Shown here: one piece after another, positions 11,983-24,235 of the stretch | Layout of the letters: the number at the start of each line of letters is the position of its first letter | Position numbering within the stretch: position 1 is the first letter of the stretch | Source: Serpula lacrymans var. lacrymans S7.9 | Taxonomy: Eukaryota; Basidiomycota; Agaricomycetes; Boletales; Serpulaceae | DNA length: 64,000 nt | Reading direction: 5' to 3' | NCBI RefSeq assembly: GCF_000218685.1 | Contig: NW_006763293.1 | Location: 2,167,968 to 2,231,967, forward strand | Translations under genes and position numbers: made by a program | Notes under the pieces: model-generated | What the model was told of the DNA's origin: nothing | The model's input: only the letters and a program-made list of their open reading frames with translations | Database searches by the model: none

Positions 11983-14319
11983 ATGCCTTCCGTTAGGGTC
12001 AGCAAATCTGCTTATTCGACTATTTCTGGCGTCGAGCAGTGCTCTACAGAACCACCGACACCTTCCCGCCGTCTTGCCAATGTCTTTTCTGAGACTTCAG
12101 ATTTCTCTTCGGTTCATGCCCCAATGCAAAAAGCCGGTACCTTTGGTCCTGCAGGGCCATACCAATCGCGACCTCGAACCCGTCGGCCAACTACCACAGG
12201 AGTCTCCTTTACATTTTCTCGTCGTCCGCCCCTCCAAAGGTCCTCGAGCCAATCGGGTAGTAGAGTGGCTGACCATGTCATGAGTAAGTCACGCACACGG
12301 GCTTTAATATCTCGGGGCAGCTTTTATACTCCTGGTTCTCCTGGACCGACGAGACGTTCAATCTCCCCAATCACCATACAGGGTTCTCAGCTTGATATTC
12401 AAACCTATCCGACGTCTGGTGACAGAGAACCAGGCGTAGTTGATAGTGCATTGAGTTTGCGCTCTTCGGACATAGACGAGGGTGAAGACGAGCACCATCA
12501 CGATGATATAGTAGAACACTTGGATGTCATAGGTAGGCCCTCATACCCGAAGTGAACTCAAAATGTTAAGCAATATTGTTGTAGACCCAGAAATTGCGAC
12601 GGTGTCGAATTTGATCAATGCAGCAAATGCAATTCTAGTGTGAGCTTTCCTGATGAACTCGCTCGTCGAAAAAGGCGTAACTCGTATAATTATCGCAGTC
12701 CACCTTCAGAGTTCTACTCTCGAAAACCAGTCATAGTGCTATCGTCACCAGACCATCGTCGGAAAACCACAGATACAGAAAAAGGGAAAGGAAAGGAAAG
12801 CGTGACGGATTTTGACGACCCCTTGGATCGTCATGTAGAAGATCTCCTAACTAGAAGAGCGAAATTTCGTCGGATCATGAGAGGTGTTTGGTCATTCCTT
12901 AAAACTCGTGAGTCGCAACAACTACTGATTGATCAAATCCCCTGAAATATCTTGAATGTCCTTGTTTCAGCCATTGGGGTAAGTACGCGATATATATACT
13001 TTCATCACGCTTTCCTTGACTCGCGTATGATCTAAATCAGATTTTAGTAGGCATATACGGGTTTTTAGTTGGTAAGTGCAAGGCATTCACATATTAAATA
13101 AAGCTGACATAAAATAAAGTTTTTTGGGGTGCTGGCCTGGTTGTCCTTCTAGCGAAATGGATCAACCTTCATAATGACAACACTCAAGGATTTTGGATTG
13201 AAGTGGCATCTCAGATTATAGACGGTGGGATTTCTCTCAGGCTGATGAATTTTCTCTGATGTCCAGGTCGTCAGGACTATTCTCGGTCACTGGAATTGGT
13301 CTCATCCCGTTTCGTGTGCTGGATACATATAGTAAGTCACGTCCAAAACATGTTTTCAAAGATATGATCCTGATAAGGTGGCTATAGGGGTCTACAAAAT
13401 TTGGAATTACAAGCGAAAGACGAGGATTCTACGGGAAAAAGCAGGCCTACCACAGTTATATGATCCTGATGACCTTCCGGACCCCATCTATGACCCAAAT
13501 TATGTTCATGTCCTCACTGAGAAGCAACAACAAGATCTGCACTATCGTGCGTGCATATCTCTCATGTGCCAGTTTACTAATGCATAACCTAAATGTCACC
13601 TTCTAGAGCAAGAAAGGTTTCGAGAAAGCCAAACCTGGTACCGTCCTCATGGTACAGAAACTCATAGGGTAAGATTTATTTATACCAGAATTCTGGTTAA
13701 ATGATATATATCTTCTGCAGGCATTCCCAATCAAGTATGCCATATCATATACCTCCGCGCCCTTTCTATTACTTAATTGCTTTTAGCACTGCACTTCTGA
13801 TCTGTTTGTTTATTGATGGTAACTCCATTTTTCAGGTATATATCTCACTATTACCAGCAGACCTATTTTAATTGTCTTACAGATCATATTATGCGGCACG
13901 ATGTGGGGTATGAATCGGTAAGTAATGAAGGATGCGGCTTGCACGACATTTGCTTACGCCCTTAATTTTTAATATTCCGCAGTTTTCAGCGCCCCGCTTG
14001 GAGCACTGGAATTTTAATTCCTGCATCCTTTCTGTGTGGTATAGTTTCGGCTATCTACATATGGAAAGGAGGCCAGCGGACGAAGCGGACGGAAGAAGTT
14101 GAGCAAACGCTACGCGAGGTGCTTGCTATGGAGGGGTTGGGCACGCCCGCTTTACTAGAGTCCAATCAAGCCTCGGGCACACTTCCAGGATCCACAATTG
14201 TCACTCAAAGAAATGCCAATGATGAGTCGGTACACGAGGGAAGGAAAAGGGCTGAAGGAAACATCACTATAGACGAACAAATGAACATCCCAACTATACC
14301 AGAGGCTTCAGAATTGTGA
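11983..14319 (+). CDS. Fungal multi-pass membrane protein, DUF2985 family
   Basis: I choose the ATG at 11983 (MPSVRVSKSAYST); an in-frame Met at 11881 is an alternative. The N-terminal third is a Ser/Pro/Arg-rich, probably disordered cytoplasmic tail ending in an acidic DEGEDEHHHDD stretch. The DUF2985 core is spread over many very short exons between 12960 and 14100. Its segments include FWGAGLVVLLAKWINLHND, TGIGLIPFRVLDTY, YKIWNYKRKTRILREKAGLP, YVHVLTEKQQQDLHYQ, QTWYRPHGTETHRAFPI and GTMWGMNRFQRPAW. Three to five hydrophobic helices are visible, for example VLLAKW, ALLICLFIDG and SFLCGIVSAIYIW. The family is widespread in fungi and has no known biochemical role. It is convergent with MET6. 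Confidence 0.85.
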
Positions 14320-14765
14320 CCGTCTTACTTACTCTTCACTGAATGAACAGTTCAATAAGGACCATGTACATGATTGTCCGGGTATTCATTGATTTAATAT
14401 CGTACTCAAACACTTACATTTCGAGCTGGATGCTACCTACGCTTAACAATACATGCATCTTATCATTTAAAATCAAACAGTATTTATGCAGAAAACAATT
14501 GATGCTTATTACGATATCATTATGGATTGTTGAAATCCTAATACTACTGACTACGAACACGCAAAGCTCCTGCCTTCATTCAAGGCACTCGGCGGGCCCA
14601 CAAAGCAGCATCTAACAGTGCCCTACAAGATGATCCAGCATCGACATGCTGGTCGTCATTTTATTGCCACACAACTACCCAAGGTCAAGTGCAAGGCGCT
14701 TCCTCGAAGAACCCTGATAAATTAACCACTTCGCGGGCGCTGTTGAAGCGCAAAGTACGATAGAA
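14320..14765. other. Convergent 3' intergenic region, DUF2985 / MET6
   Basis: This 446-bp stretch lies between two convergent stop codons. It is AT-rich at 14370-14550, consistent with 3' UTRs and poly(A) sites. No gene or repeat seen. Confidence 0.5.
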
Positions 14766-17478
14766 TTAAGCGTTCTGACGAGCCCAGCGAGCAGCGGCAA
14801 CCAAGTTGGCCAGCGAAGCTTCAGTCTCCTTCCAGCCACGGGTCTTGAGACCACAGTCCTAAATTTTGAAGAGATGTTAGTGCATGCTCATGAACACAAT
14901 CCAAAACAATCACGCACAGGGTTGATGAAAACCAAGTGGTCAGGGATGATAGCAAGGGTAGCCTTGAGACGGTCCTTGATCTCAGCCTCACTTGGAACAC
15001 GAGGAGAGTGGATGTCGTAGACACCAGGACCAATCTGGTTGGAGTAACCGTACTGTTTGAAGGTGTGCAACAACTTCATATCACTCTTGGAGAACTCGAT
15101 GGAAATCACATCAGCGTCAAGGCGCTGGATGGAAGGGAAGATATCGTCAAAGTCAGAGTAACAGAAGTGTGAGTGCGTCTGGGTAGCATCGGTGACACCC
15201 GCAGTGGAAAGCTTGAAGGTGTCGACTGCCCACTCGAGATATTCGTCCCAGTCAGATCGGCGGAGAGGAAGCTGTAGCAAATATTCAATTACTGTCATAA
15301 AGTAGACAATGGGAGTTACTCACACCCTCGCGAATAGCAGGCTCGTCGACCTGGATGGCACTGATGCCAGCCTTCTCGAGATCGATCACCTCGTCACGAA
15401 GAGCCAAAGCCAACTGCTGGGATTGTAATTTACGGGTGACATCATCACGAGGGAAGGACCAGTTCAAGATGGTGACAGGACCGGAAAGCATTCCCTTCAT
15501 AGGCTTCTTGGTGACACTCTGCGCATAGCTACTCCATTTTACGGTCATAGGACCGGGACGACTGACATCGGAAACAATAATGGGAGGACGAACGTAACTG
15601 GAACAAGAATTAGTATGATTTATCTCGTCTGTATCAAGAAACCTACCGAGAACCGTAGCTCTGGACCCAAGCGTTTTGAGTGAAGACAAAGCCGTTCAAC
15701 TGCTCACCGAAGTATTGAACCATGTCGTTTCGCTCGGGCTCACCGTGGACAAGAAGGTCGAGACCAACTTTCTCCTGGAAACGGACAACAGTCTCGATCT
15801 CCTTCTTGATGAACTCGTCGTACTCAGCAACGGTAATTTCACCCTTTCCAAGTTTAGCACGAGCAGTACGGATCTCCTTTGTTTGCTGTCGTGCCCTATC
15901 AGCATGCTGCAACAGATATATAGAATATGACATACTGGGAAAGAGCCAATGGTAGTGGTGGGGAACTTGGGCAAGTCCAAGTGCTTGGCCTGTACTTCCT
16001 TACGAACAGCGAAAGGGCTCTTGCGGTTCAACATTTCGGGGGTGATAGAGGCAACCCGCTTGCGAACGGCATCATCGGAAGTAGCCTCAAATTCGCGACG
16101 TTTCCCGATGGAGACTTTGTTGGCCTCGAGCGCAGCGGCGATCGCCGAGTCTTGGGATCCCGACAAAACAGCTGCAATAGTGGCAACCTCTCCCGCCTTC
16201 TCGAGGGCGAAAGAGAACCAGTCCCTCTGCTGTTCGGTAAGCTTCTTTTCAGATGCCAGTGTGACCGGAGTGTGCAATAGTGATGACGAAGTCGCAATGA
16301 TTACACGATCTTGACCAAGAGCATCAATGGCCTTCTGGCCAAACTTGATAGATGCAGCAAAGTCGTTCTTCCAGATGTTACGACCAGACACAACACCCAA
16401 CGAAAGCACAATATTGGTGGGCTTGATAGCAGCGACCACCTCATCGAGCTGACCCGGAGCACGGACCAAGTCGATATGCAAGCCAGCGATAGGTAGCTTA
16501 GCAACGAAGTTGATGTTCGAGTCGAGACGTGCGAAGTAAGTGGTCAGCACGAGCTTGGGAGCGACAGGGGCGAGTTCCGCATAAGCGATGGCAAACTGCT
16601 TGTCAAAGGAAGCAGCTTTGTCGAGAACGAGAATTGGCTCTTCAATTTGCACAGATTCAACACCAGCCGACTTGAGGTCGGTCAAAAGCTGTTTGTAGAC
16701 GGGCAAGAGCTTAGACAACAAAGAGATAGGCTCAAAGTCATCCTTTGCCTCCTTGGCAGCCTTGCCGAGAACGAGGTAAGAAACGGGGCCGAGAACAACG
16801 GGACGAGTGACAATGCCGTGAGCCTTGGCCTCGTTGTACTCCTCGAGAGCCTTGTTAAAGTTAAGCTTGAACTGAGTCTCTTCCGAAAGCTCAGGAACGA
16901 CAAAGTGATAGTTAGAGTCGAACCTGTGTGTCAAAAAGATGATCAGAAACATATACAAATAAAGCAGATAAGATCACGCCATATAGCCTATTTGTCCACA
17001 GCGCTATATTCGTTTGAAATTGGTACTGACCATTTCTTCATTTCACACGCAGGGACGTCGACACCATCAGCTTGACGACCACGGCCCATTGCGAAATAAA
17101 CGTCGAGGTCAGACAAACCCAATCCAACGTAGCGTTTGGGGATCACGTTGAACGAGGCAGAGTGATCGAGAACATGATCGTACAGGGAGAATTCACCACT
17201 GATAATAATCAATTGCTACACCAGCTGATAAGGATTGATCATACCTGGAAACCAAGTCAACGCCTTTCGCTTTTACAGAAGTCCAGCTAGTCTTCTTGAC
17301 TTCTGCAGCGGCCTTGGTAAGCTCTTCGGCCGAAAGCTTACCAGCCCAGTAGGCCTCGACGGCCTTTTTGACCTCACGGTTAGCACCTTGTATATAGTGT
17401 TAGAAGGATAGATCTCGCTTTGAGAATGTAATCTTTCATACCGATACGAGGGAAACCAAGAACGCTGGAGAGGACCAT
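14766..17478 (-). CDS. MET6: Cobalamin-independent methionine synthase
   Basis: The enzyme transfers the methyl group of 5-methyltetrahydropteroyl-polyglutamate to homocysteine, the last step of methionine synthesis, in the cytosol. The ATG at 17478 gives [18 protein letters not shown], the usual N-terminus. Recognisable blocks are [34 protein letters not shown], the inter-domain [10 protein letters not shown], and the C-terminal barrel [60 protein letters not shown] (zinc His and Cys) and [17 protein letters not shown] (zinc Cys). It ends [10 protein letters not shown]. Introns interrupt it at about 17443-17388, near 17240, 17028-16925, 15953-15906, near 15600, 15325-15271 and near 14900. 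All zinc ligands are present, so the enzyme should be active. The upstream region carries a duplicated block, listed separately. Confidence 0.97.
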
Positions 17479-17699
17479 TCTGAGATAGATTGATATGGTT
17501 TGAGAGAAAGAGAGGAGCTGAGGCTGAATATTTAGTTTGCGTGATTTTGAGATAAAAGGTAGACCTGCCCTGAGTCAACGTGTGTACTATCGATCTCCTA
17601 TTATCTAAGAGAATCGGAATATTCCAATCGCTTCGCTCTATGTTCGCTTCCCACCTTCATGGGATCCAGGCGAGGCTCTTTCACATCGACGCACAATAA

Positions 17700-17812
17700 A
17701 TGCCAAAATCTTAACAGAATATCAGATGTGAACACACGCAATGATGAATTCAAGTGCTCTAACTCACACGAGAGTCGGTAAGATAATAAATGAAAATCAT
17801 AATTTTATTTGA
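17700..17812. repeat. 113-bp direct repeat, copy 1
   Basis: The first of two diverged copies, repeating with a period of 139 bp; the other copy is 17839-17951. By eye about 12 positions differ in 113. The shared block runs from ATGCCAAAATCTTA to TTTTATTTGA and includes AACTCACACG and ATAATAAATGAAAATC. It lies 222 bp upstream of the MET6 ATG and downstream of the kinase stop. Confidence 0.85.
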
Positions 17813-17838
17813 TTGCTAACAGATAGACTGCACAGCAG

Positions 17839-17951
17839 ATGCCAAAATCTTAGCAGAATATCAGATGTGCACACACGCGATGATAAAATCAAATGTTCTA
17901 ACTCACACGACAGTCGTTAACATAATAAATGAAAATCGTATTTTTATTTGA
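17839..17951. repeat. 113-bp direct repeat, copy 2
   Basis: The second copy is separated from copy 1 by a 26-bp spacer (17813-17838). The stretch just before each copy (GCACAATAA and GCACAGCAG) is also similar, so the original duplicated unit may have been close to the full 139-bp period. No coding potential or terminal inverted repeat was seen. The rest of the 17479-18041 interval holds the MET6 promoter and the kinase 3' flank. Confidence 0.85.
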
Positions 17952-18041
17952 AATAATTCCTACATATCTACGCATTTTATCGATACATATTGTTTTTCCG
18001 CTCTATGGGTATAAGGAAAAAATGTTGCCAGCAACACCCGT

Positions 18042-19490
18042 TTACACAAGATTAAGCCTCTGCACTGCGCTGGCAAGAAAGCTAGGTAACCCCATAGGCT
18101 CTTTGGAGTAGGCCGGCATTTCGACCGCAAATATGGAATCGTCCAAACTCTCTCCCTCGGGTAGATCAGGAACTGAGTTGACTGGATCGATAGGATATGT
18201 TTCTGGAGTGATGGGACCTTCGCTCTCACCGCCTGAACTCGTCTCGCCGGTGCCGGAATCGGACCCGATTATGAAGTTCTCGATGCGATGTGACCGAACA
18301 ACAACACGCGCTATATCGCGGCTGCTGCATCGAGAGAATGTAGCGATGGTGACAGGAGTAGGAGCCATGTTGTCCGAAGGGCTCTCGTATGGATAATGTC
18401 TATCCGATGAAGACGAAGAGGAATATCCACTGTCGTATTCCGCGTTTAGCGTATCGTCTGTGGCAACCCTGTGTACAACGAGTTTGGTGACAGGGATGCG
18501 AGTGGCGTATGAGACCTCTGCAGTTTTAACGTTGTCCGAAGCTTCTTCTAGCTCGCATTCGTCCATGAAAAATGTGTCCAACTCCAAAATTCTTTGTCTC
18601 AATTCCGGCAGAGAGATGCGGGAGAGAGGGTTCAACGTGAAGATACGTTTCAAAATCTCGTTGGCTCCCTTGGAAATTGGTAGCATCTCGCGAAGGAAAT
18701 CGGGATTGTGGAGATAAGATGAAAAGCAATCATCCACTGTGGTGGCTAGTTTCCAGGGGTTACGACCAGATATCATGTTGGTCAATATGACACCCAATGA
18801 CCAAATATCACTATGGGATGCAGAATATGTGGGGTAGTCAAATTGTTGACCGATGCACTCTGAAATAATCATCAGTTTGACGTTGACATAAACATTGAGT
18901 TTTGGTTACTGACCTGGGCTCATGTAAAACGAGCTACCACACCCAAAGTCCTTGCAGACTCGTCTTCTTGTAGCCAGACCAAAGTCTGCCAACAATATGC
19001 CAGATCCATCCTTCAAACATAAAATGTTTTCAGGTTTGAGATCACGATGGAAAACACCCATCTGATGGCACGCATATACACCATCTAGCAACTCAACAAA
19101 TGCCTTCTTAACCAAGGCATTGTTCCGGTAATATGCACGATGCACTGTGATGGCGTTGAACAAATCACCGCCCATACACAATTCCAACACGAAATAAAGA
19201 TATAGCTCTTCTTCGACTACTTCGTGAAGCGTGAGGACATGGGGCAAACCCGAGACCATTTTGTGGATGGCAATTTCTCGGGCCTGATAGGCGACCTGCT
19301 CAGGAGTGAGATCCTCCTTCGACAAGCACTTGATGGCATAAAATGAGGGATCGTTGGGATCAGAATTGACATCGAGGGCACGATACACACTTCCGTAGGC
19401 ACCAGTGCCTAACTCCTCGATGAGTTGGTAACGACCGTTCGCGATAGTCTGGCCGGAGAAGTCGGGAAGATTGGAGCTCATGACGACCAT
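18042..19490 (-). CDS. Serine/threonine protein kinase, Ran1/Pat1-Sks1 type
   Basis: Two exons (19490 to about 18915, then about 18860-18042) encode an intact kinase domain near the N-terminus. It has the glycine loop ELGTGAYGSVYRALD, lysine in YAIKCL, catalytic loop GVFHRDLKPENIL, ADFGLATRR and the activation segment CGSSFYMSPECIG, restored by splicing. SDIWSLGVILTNMISGRNPW marks subdomain IX. The CGSSFYMSPE sequence and domain layout fit the fungal Ran1/Pat1, Ksp1, Sks1 and Vhs1 kinases that link nutrients to growth, meiosis or glucose response. The last roughly 170 residues are Ser-rich and poorly structured, with a VVVHR/VVVRS pattern and runs of SSSSS. MSSN at 19481 is an alternative start. 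Substrates unknown. Confidence 0.9.
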
Positions 19491-20361
19491 AGTTAAAGGA
19501 TGAATAAGTTTGTGATGGTTGGTATATTGTAAGATTGGATGAGGAGGGTGAGGAAAGTGGAGGAGTTATCAAATTTGGTGAAGCGGATGTATCGCAGGTA
19601 GAGGTGTGATAAGTTGATAAACCTGTATCAACTGTGAAGGTATGGATAGAAGATTGGATGATGAATATTTCGCCAAAGTGCTCACCTTATATACCGCCAT
19701 CGCTGCCCCCTCAGTGCCCCCTCAGTGTCAGAAGTGATCGTGAAAGGGGTAAGTCAATCTTGTTCACTCTATTGAACCAAGGGGTTATCCGCTCTATTTG
19801 CTCGTGCTTGGCTAGATCTCGGAGCGGTGCTTCAATAATATTAATATATTTCTTCTAGTTTGTCTCGGGACATCCCCCTTTACTTCCCGAGACATTAACA
19901 AAAGGGGCTATTTCCACGGCTTTACACGGCATACTTCCCACATTCCTCGGAATGTCCCTAAAATGTTATTCAATTAAGTGACAATATCATATTTTTAACA
20001 CTACCTTTAGTCACAGTAACATTTTTCCTCAAATCAGATCATGACCATATACGTTGGCAGGTCAAATTCAGTCCCATTCTTTGCTACTGGATAACTCAGG
20101 ATGTTTACTCTCAGATCGCAGACAGGCCTTCGTGATCCCCGCACAGATACCGTAAACGAGCCCCATGATTGGCTCAATATTATTCACGGTCCCCCGCACA
20201 CACCAATTCTAGCCTTGACCTGAGCATATGAGCAAGGCATTAGGAAAGCGGTCCGCAAATATTCCGGACCGTATTTCCTCTTCAAAGGTTCTAACGGTAT
20301 AACATGAGAATCTGTCTGTGAAGTTTTCTCAACTTCATCCCCACATTCTCCATCGTTCAGA
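19491..20361. promoter_or_regulatory. Divergent promoter region, kinase / polyol dehydrogenase
   Basis: This 871-bp stretch separates two divergent start codons. A TTATATA sequence lies at 19687-19693. Several CCCCT or AGGGG pentamers (STRE-like) are present, two of them in an 11-bp tandem repeat at 19705-19726, others near 19744, 19779 and 19900. The ORF at 19634-19858 has no family signal and is not called. Confidence 0.45.
19705..19726. repeat. Tandem 11-bp repeat GCCCCCTCAGT x2
   Basis: Two exact, adjacent copies, each with a CCCCT core, lie 215-236 bp upstream of the kinase ATG and directly beyond a TATA-like element as read from the kinase gene. Confidence 0.7.
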
Positions 20362-22058
20362 ATGTCCGATAATCCGTCTTTCGTGTTACTCGGTATCGAT
20401 AACGTGACCTTTGAGCAGAGACCAATCGTCGAACGTATGTGTTAAATCTTTTGGCCCATTTGATCACTCTTCACCTCTGATACTTCGCCTTGCTCTCAGC
20501 GGCTGCAGACGAGGTCCTCGTGCAGGTAAAGAAGACTGGTGAGCAGGAAATTCCCGTGAATATAGGGACAAAGCTACTGATTGAAAACACTTGCCATCAG
20601 GAATCTGCGGATCGGATGTAAGTCTTTTCTGACTTATCTATAATTCTGTTCCAACAGTCTCGCCTCGGTTTCTAGGTCCATTTTTATGTCCACGGCCGTA
20701 TTGGAGATTTCATCGTTGAGAAACCCATGGTGGGTGAATTCTCAGCTTTCCTATATCATGTCTTATTTCCGGAGCAGGTCCTAGGCCATGAGTCTGCAGG
20801 TGTCATCGCAAAAGGTATTAAATGACTATCAACTGCATGCTATCTCGCCTTTTCTAATGTATCGCAAATTTTCAGTTGGGTCCGGCGTTACAACACTCAA
20901 AGTGGGCGACCGGGTAGCCATAGAGCCAGGTGCTACTTGTCGCAAGTGCGAATACTGTAAGACTGCTCGCTACCAAGTGAGTAGCCCAGAAATTGTAATG
21001 CTCCCTATGAACTCAGTGTATATTTTTATTAGCTTTGTCCAGATGTCGTTTTTGCCGCCACTCCGCCAAACGATGGCACTCTTGGTCGCTATTATCGTGT
21101 TCCTGCTGATCTAGCTTATCCGTTACCTGACCACCTTAGTCTTGAAGATGGAGCTATGGTGGGCTGTTCTAAATTATGAACCGACTGGAAACGTGCATGT
21201 TGATTCTGATGTATACAGATGGAGCCCCTGTCCGTGGGAATCCATGCAGTTGCTAAGCTAGGCGAATTCCAAGCAAATCAATCCATTGCAGTTTTTGGAT
21301 GCGGACCCGTTGGTATTCTGTGCATGGCTGTTGCTAAAGCTCTCGGTGCCTCCCGCATAATCGCCGTTGATATTGCGCCGTCTCGTCTCGAGTTTGCGAA
21401 GTCGTATGCGGCGACCGACGTGTTCGTGCCCCCTGCTCCAGAAAAGGATGAATCTCGCGTAGCTTTCTCGAAGAGGTCGGCGGCAGCGATGCAGAAGGCA
21501 CTTGGCATTGCAGACAGAGGTCCTCAAGCAATTGATCTTGTCATTGATGCCAGCGGTGCCGAGGTGTCTATCCAAACGGGAATTCGCATCGCAAAGACGG
21601 GGGGTGCCTTTGTTCAGGTAGGCCGCGATGTATTGCCATACATGACCTCCGTTACTCAGTGTAGATTGTTGCAGGTTGGGATGGGGAGCCCTGATGTCAC
21701 AATTGACATGAGTGTCTTGATCACAAAAGAACTGAAGATGAGGGGTTCATTCAGATACGGGGTACGTGCGTTAAATCGTGGTATAGATCATATACTTATT
21801 TGAAAAATATAGCCTGGTGACTATAAGCTGGCCATTGCTCTCGTGGCGCAGGGAAAGATTGACCTCAAACCTCTTGTGACTCATCGGTACATTCCATTCT
21901 GACGATTAATCACAAATGTCTTAATGATACACTGTAGCTTCCCATTCGAAAGTGCTCTCCAGGCATTCAAGACGACTCGTCAAGGAAAGAGTGACGATGG
22001 TAAAGGTGTCATCAAAGCCATCATATCCGGCCCCGATGTTCCCCTCGACTCGGCGTGA
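20362..22058 (+). CDS. Zinc-dependent sorbitol/xylitol (polyol) dehydrogenase, MDR family
   Basis: This is a medium-chain NAD(P)-dependent dehydrogenase that oxidises polyols such as sorbitol or xylitol to ketoses. The start MSDNPSFVLLGIDNVTFEQR at 20362 is followed by several very short exons that splice to TGICGSDVHFYVHGRIGDF and VLGHESAGVI, giving the catalytic zinc Cys, His and Glu. CRKCEYCKTARYQLC supplies the four structural-zinc cysteines. The Rossmann glycine motif is FGCGPVGILC, followed by VDIAPSRLEFA with Asp after the second strand, which favours NAD over NADP. ELKMRGSFRYGPGDY and a C-terminal GPDVPLDSA follow. The sorbitol versus xylitol (or L-arabitol) preference cannot be decided. 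An eight-or-more-exon structure is typical of basidiomycetes. Confidence 0.9.
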
Positions 22059-22544
22059 AACAACGATTGAGCTATGCAAAAGAAGTAAATTATGGGGTAG
22101 TATGTATGACTACTGTCGTAACTATTAAGTTGATAGCAGCTATTGTATTCGCGAACATCCATCTGTCAAATATAGCGATTCTCATTTCTGACATAACCAA
22201 CCCGCGGCTAAGTATATAGTACATTTCTTTTGCGTGTCACGTGAACGACACCACGATCTCTAATAAAGTTGGCGCACGAGTGTAACTTCTGCTCTCCAAT
22301 TTCGAACTGGACGTGAATGGGGTGCCGAAGCCTGTACTCCATCGAGTCTTAATAGTGATTTACTATCAAGTTTCAACGATCTACTGTATTTCCTCAAACC
22401 AAAAGAGAAGGAAGATCGTGGTAGTCACACACGCGAGCGTACTCGAAGGTGATTATTTGAGGTACAGTACTAGTATCCATTCAAGCCGTTATTAGCTTGA
22501 CATATCAGAAGCCCTTTCCCCATATCCATTGATTTGACAAGGAC
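22059..22544. promoter_or_regulatory. Intergenic region with palindromic E-box
   Basis: This 486-bp region is the 3' flank of the dehydrogenase and the promoter of the next gene. TCACGTGA at 22237-22244 is a perfect palindrome matching the Cbf1/Pho4-type bHLH site, 301 bp before the next ATG. Its use is inferred. No coding sequence seen. Confidence 0.45.
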
Positions 22545-24174
22545 ATGTCGTTTCGCTCACGCAATTCATATTATTTGCGCATCTCCGCGAGCACCGTTTT
22601 GCCAGTGTATGTGAGTATACTCGTCACTTTTCATAATACAAAAGATGTTCACTCAATGCTCCCTTGAAGTTGTATCTCGATGATCGGCATATCCAGTGGA
22701 TGTCGGACATGGTTCTACAGCATGTGCTAGAAGACCTTCGACCCCTGTCAGCTTATTTCTCTCCCTGTTCAAAAGAATTACACTCTGATCTTCATTCACA
22801 CAGCGTCCTCCCAAAGCTACAGGCAGAGCAAGAGGTACTATTCGGTTCTGGGTCATCAGCTAACCATAAGAAGGGCACTGTGGACGTTCATCGAGGAGGT
22901 AAGCCACCAGAGAGAAAGTTGCTCTATAAGGATATGCTGATGAAACGAGCTTCCGCTTTTCATAGAGTCCTATCAGTTTGCGTATTTCTTTCGCAAGACG
23001 GAGCCTCATTCTGTGGTCATTAAGGTTATACATCAAACTGTTTCCATAGGCGATAAAACTCATTGTCATCCAGACTCGGACGTTTGTAGCCGCTCCTGTA
23101 TCTTCAGTTCAGCAACATATACCGCCACAAGCGCCCCTTCCAAAAAGCCGATCTGGGAAAAGAAAAGGTAGTACCAAAGAAAATGGTACGGGAAGTTCAA
23201 ATAATGGGCGCAAGAAGCGGAAAACCAAAGGCAAGAGCAGAGCGCGAAGTGAAGAGGAGGAAGAGGCATTGAATATGTCGGATATGCATAGTGACGATGA
23301 AGTATCGCACTTTACTTCCGCCCCTCGACGCTCTCAGAGAGCAAGGAAAGTAGTAGCCGGTAGATATCAGGAAGACGACGAGGATCAGGAAATACAATCT
23401 ATCAACGTACCAGATTCAGGGGAAGAAGATATTGATATGGAACCACCGATGGGAGATGTTCCACTAGGGAAACATCCAGACACGTGCCTCGACGGAAATT
23501 TGCTCGCTATGGAGGAGGTCGATTCTGCCAGAGCAACAGTCAAACAAGAGGATAGAGATATTCCTCTGGCAAATCCATCAACTGAAGATCAGTTTCCTAC
23601 TTCTGATGATGTGGAGATAGTCGGACAAACTGAGCTCCCTGCACCCGAGATTGAGCTCGAAGTAGAGGAGGAAGAAAAAAAACCGAAACCTCTGTTACGG
23701 CTCAAGTATCAGGGTTTTAACATTCTGGGACACTGCCTCTGCATTGTCGTGGAGCCTTGGCCCGCTATTCGCTCAGCTACCCGTGCACCATCTATTGCCC
23801 CGCTGAGCTTGGGAGCTACTGCATTAAGAGGGCCAAGTATAGCACCACCAGATTTTGTACCGTCGCGCCAGGGTGGAGCCTTACAGAGGGAGCGGACACC
23901 ACTATTTCTTCCCGATCTTGACGATAGAGACAGAAGTGCAACTCCTGCCCCATTGAGCTTGTGGCAAGAAAAAGTCCGTCCACCGGTCCCACTTTTTAAC
24001 GAATCGGCTCCTGGCGACAGCGATGATGATGGGTATAGTAGCGACGGACTGATGAACTTCAGTCAAATGCTCAATGCCACTGGAGATTCACACGCCGCTG
24101 CAGCGGATGAGGAAGAGGATATGGATGGTGCAATATTATTCGGAGATGCGGACGAGTTCCGAGAATTTTCGTAG
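22545..24174 (+). CDS. Conserved-looking nuclear protein of unknown function
   Basis: The ATG at 22545 gives MSFRSRNSYYLRISASTVLP. After introns come LYLDDRHIQWMSDMVLQHV, LPKLQAEQEVLFG, then KKGTVDVHRGESYQFAYFFR and KTEPHSVVIKTRTFVAAP. Each join uses clean GT-AG sites, which supports a real gene. The C-terminal half is hydrophilic, with a K/R cluster at about 23200-23260 that could be a nuclear localisation signal, acidic runs (EEEEEA, EVEEEEKK), repeats of APS/IAP, and an acidic tail ending ADEFREFS. I cannot place the folded N-terminal region (about 130 aa) in a named family. The splice site after STVLP is ambiguous by a few residues. A nuclear or chromatin-linked role is only suggested by composition. 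Confidence 0.8.
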
Positions 24175-24235
24175 ATAGTTATATTATATGACGATACATA
24201 ACAGTGAATTCTGCTTTAGCCATGATTACCGATAT

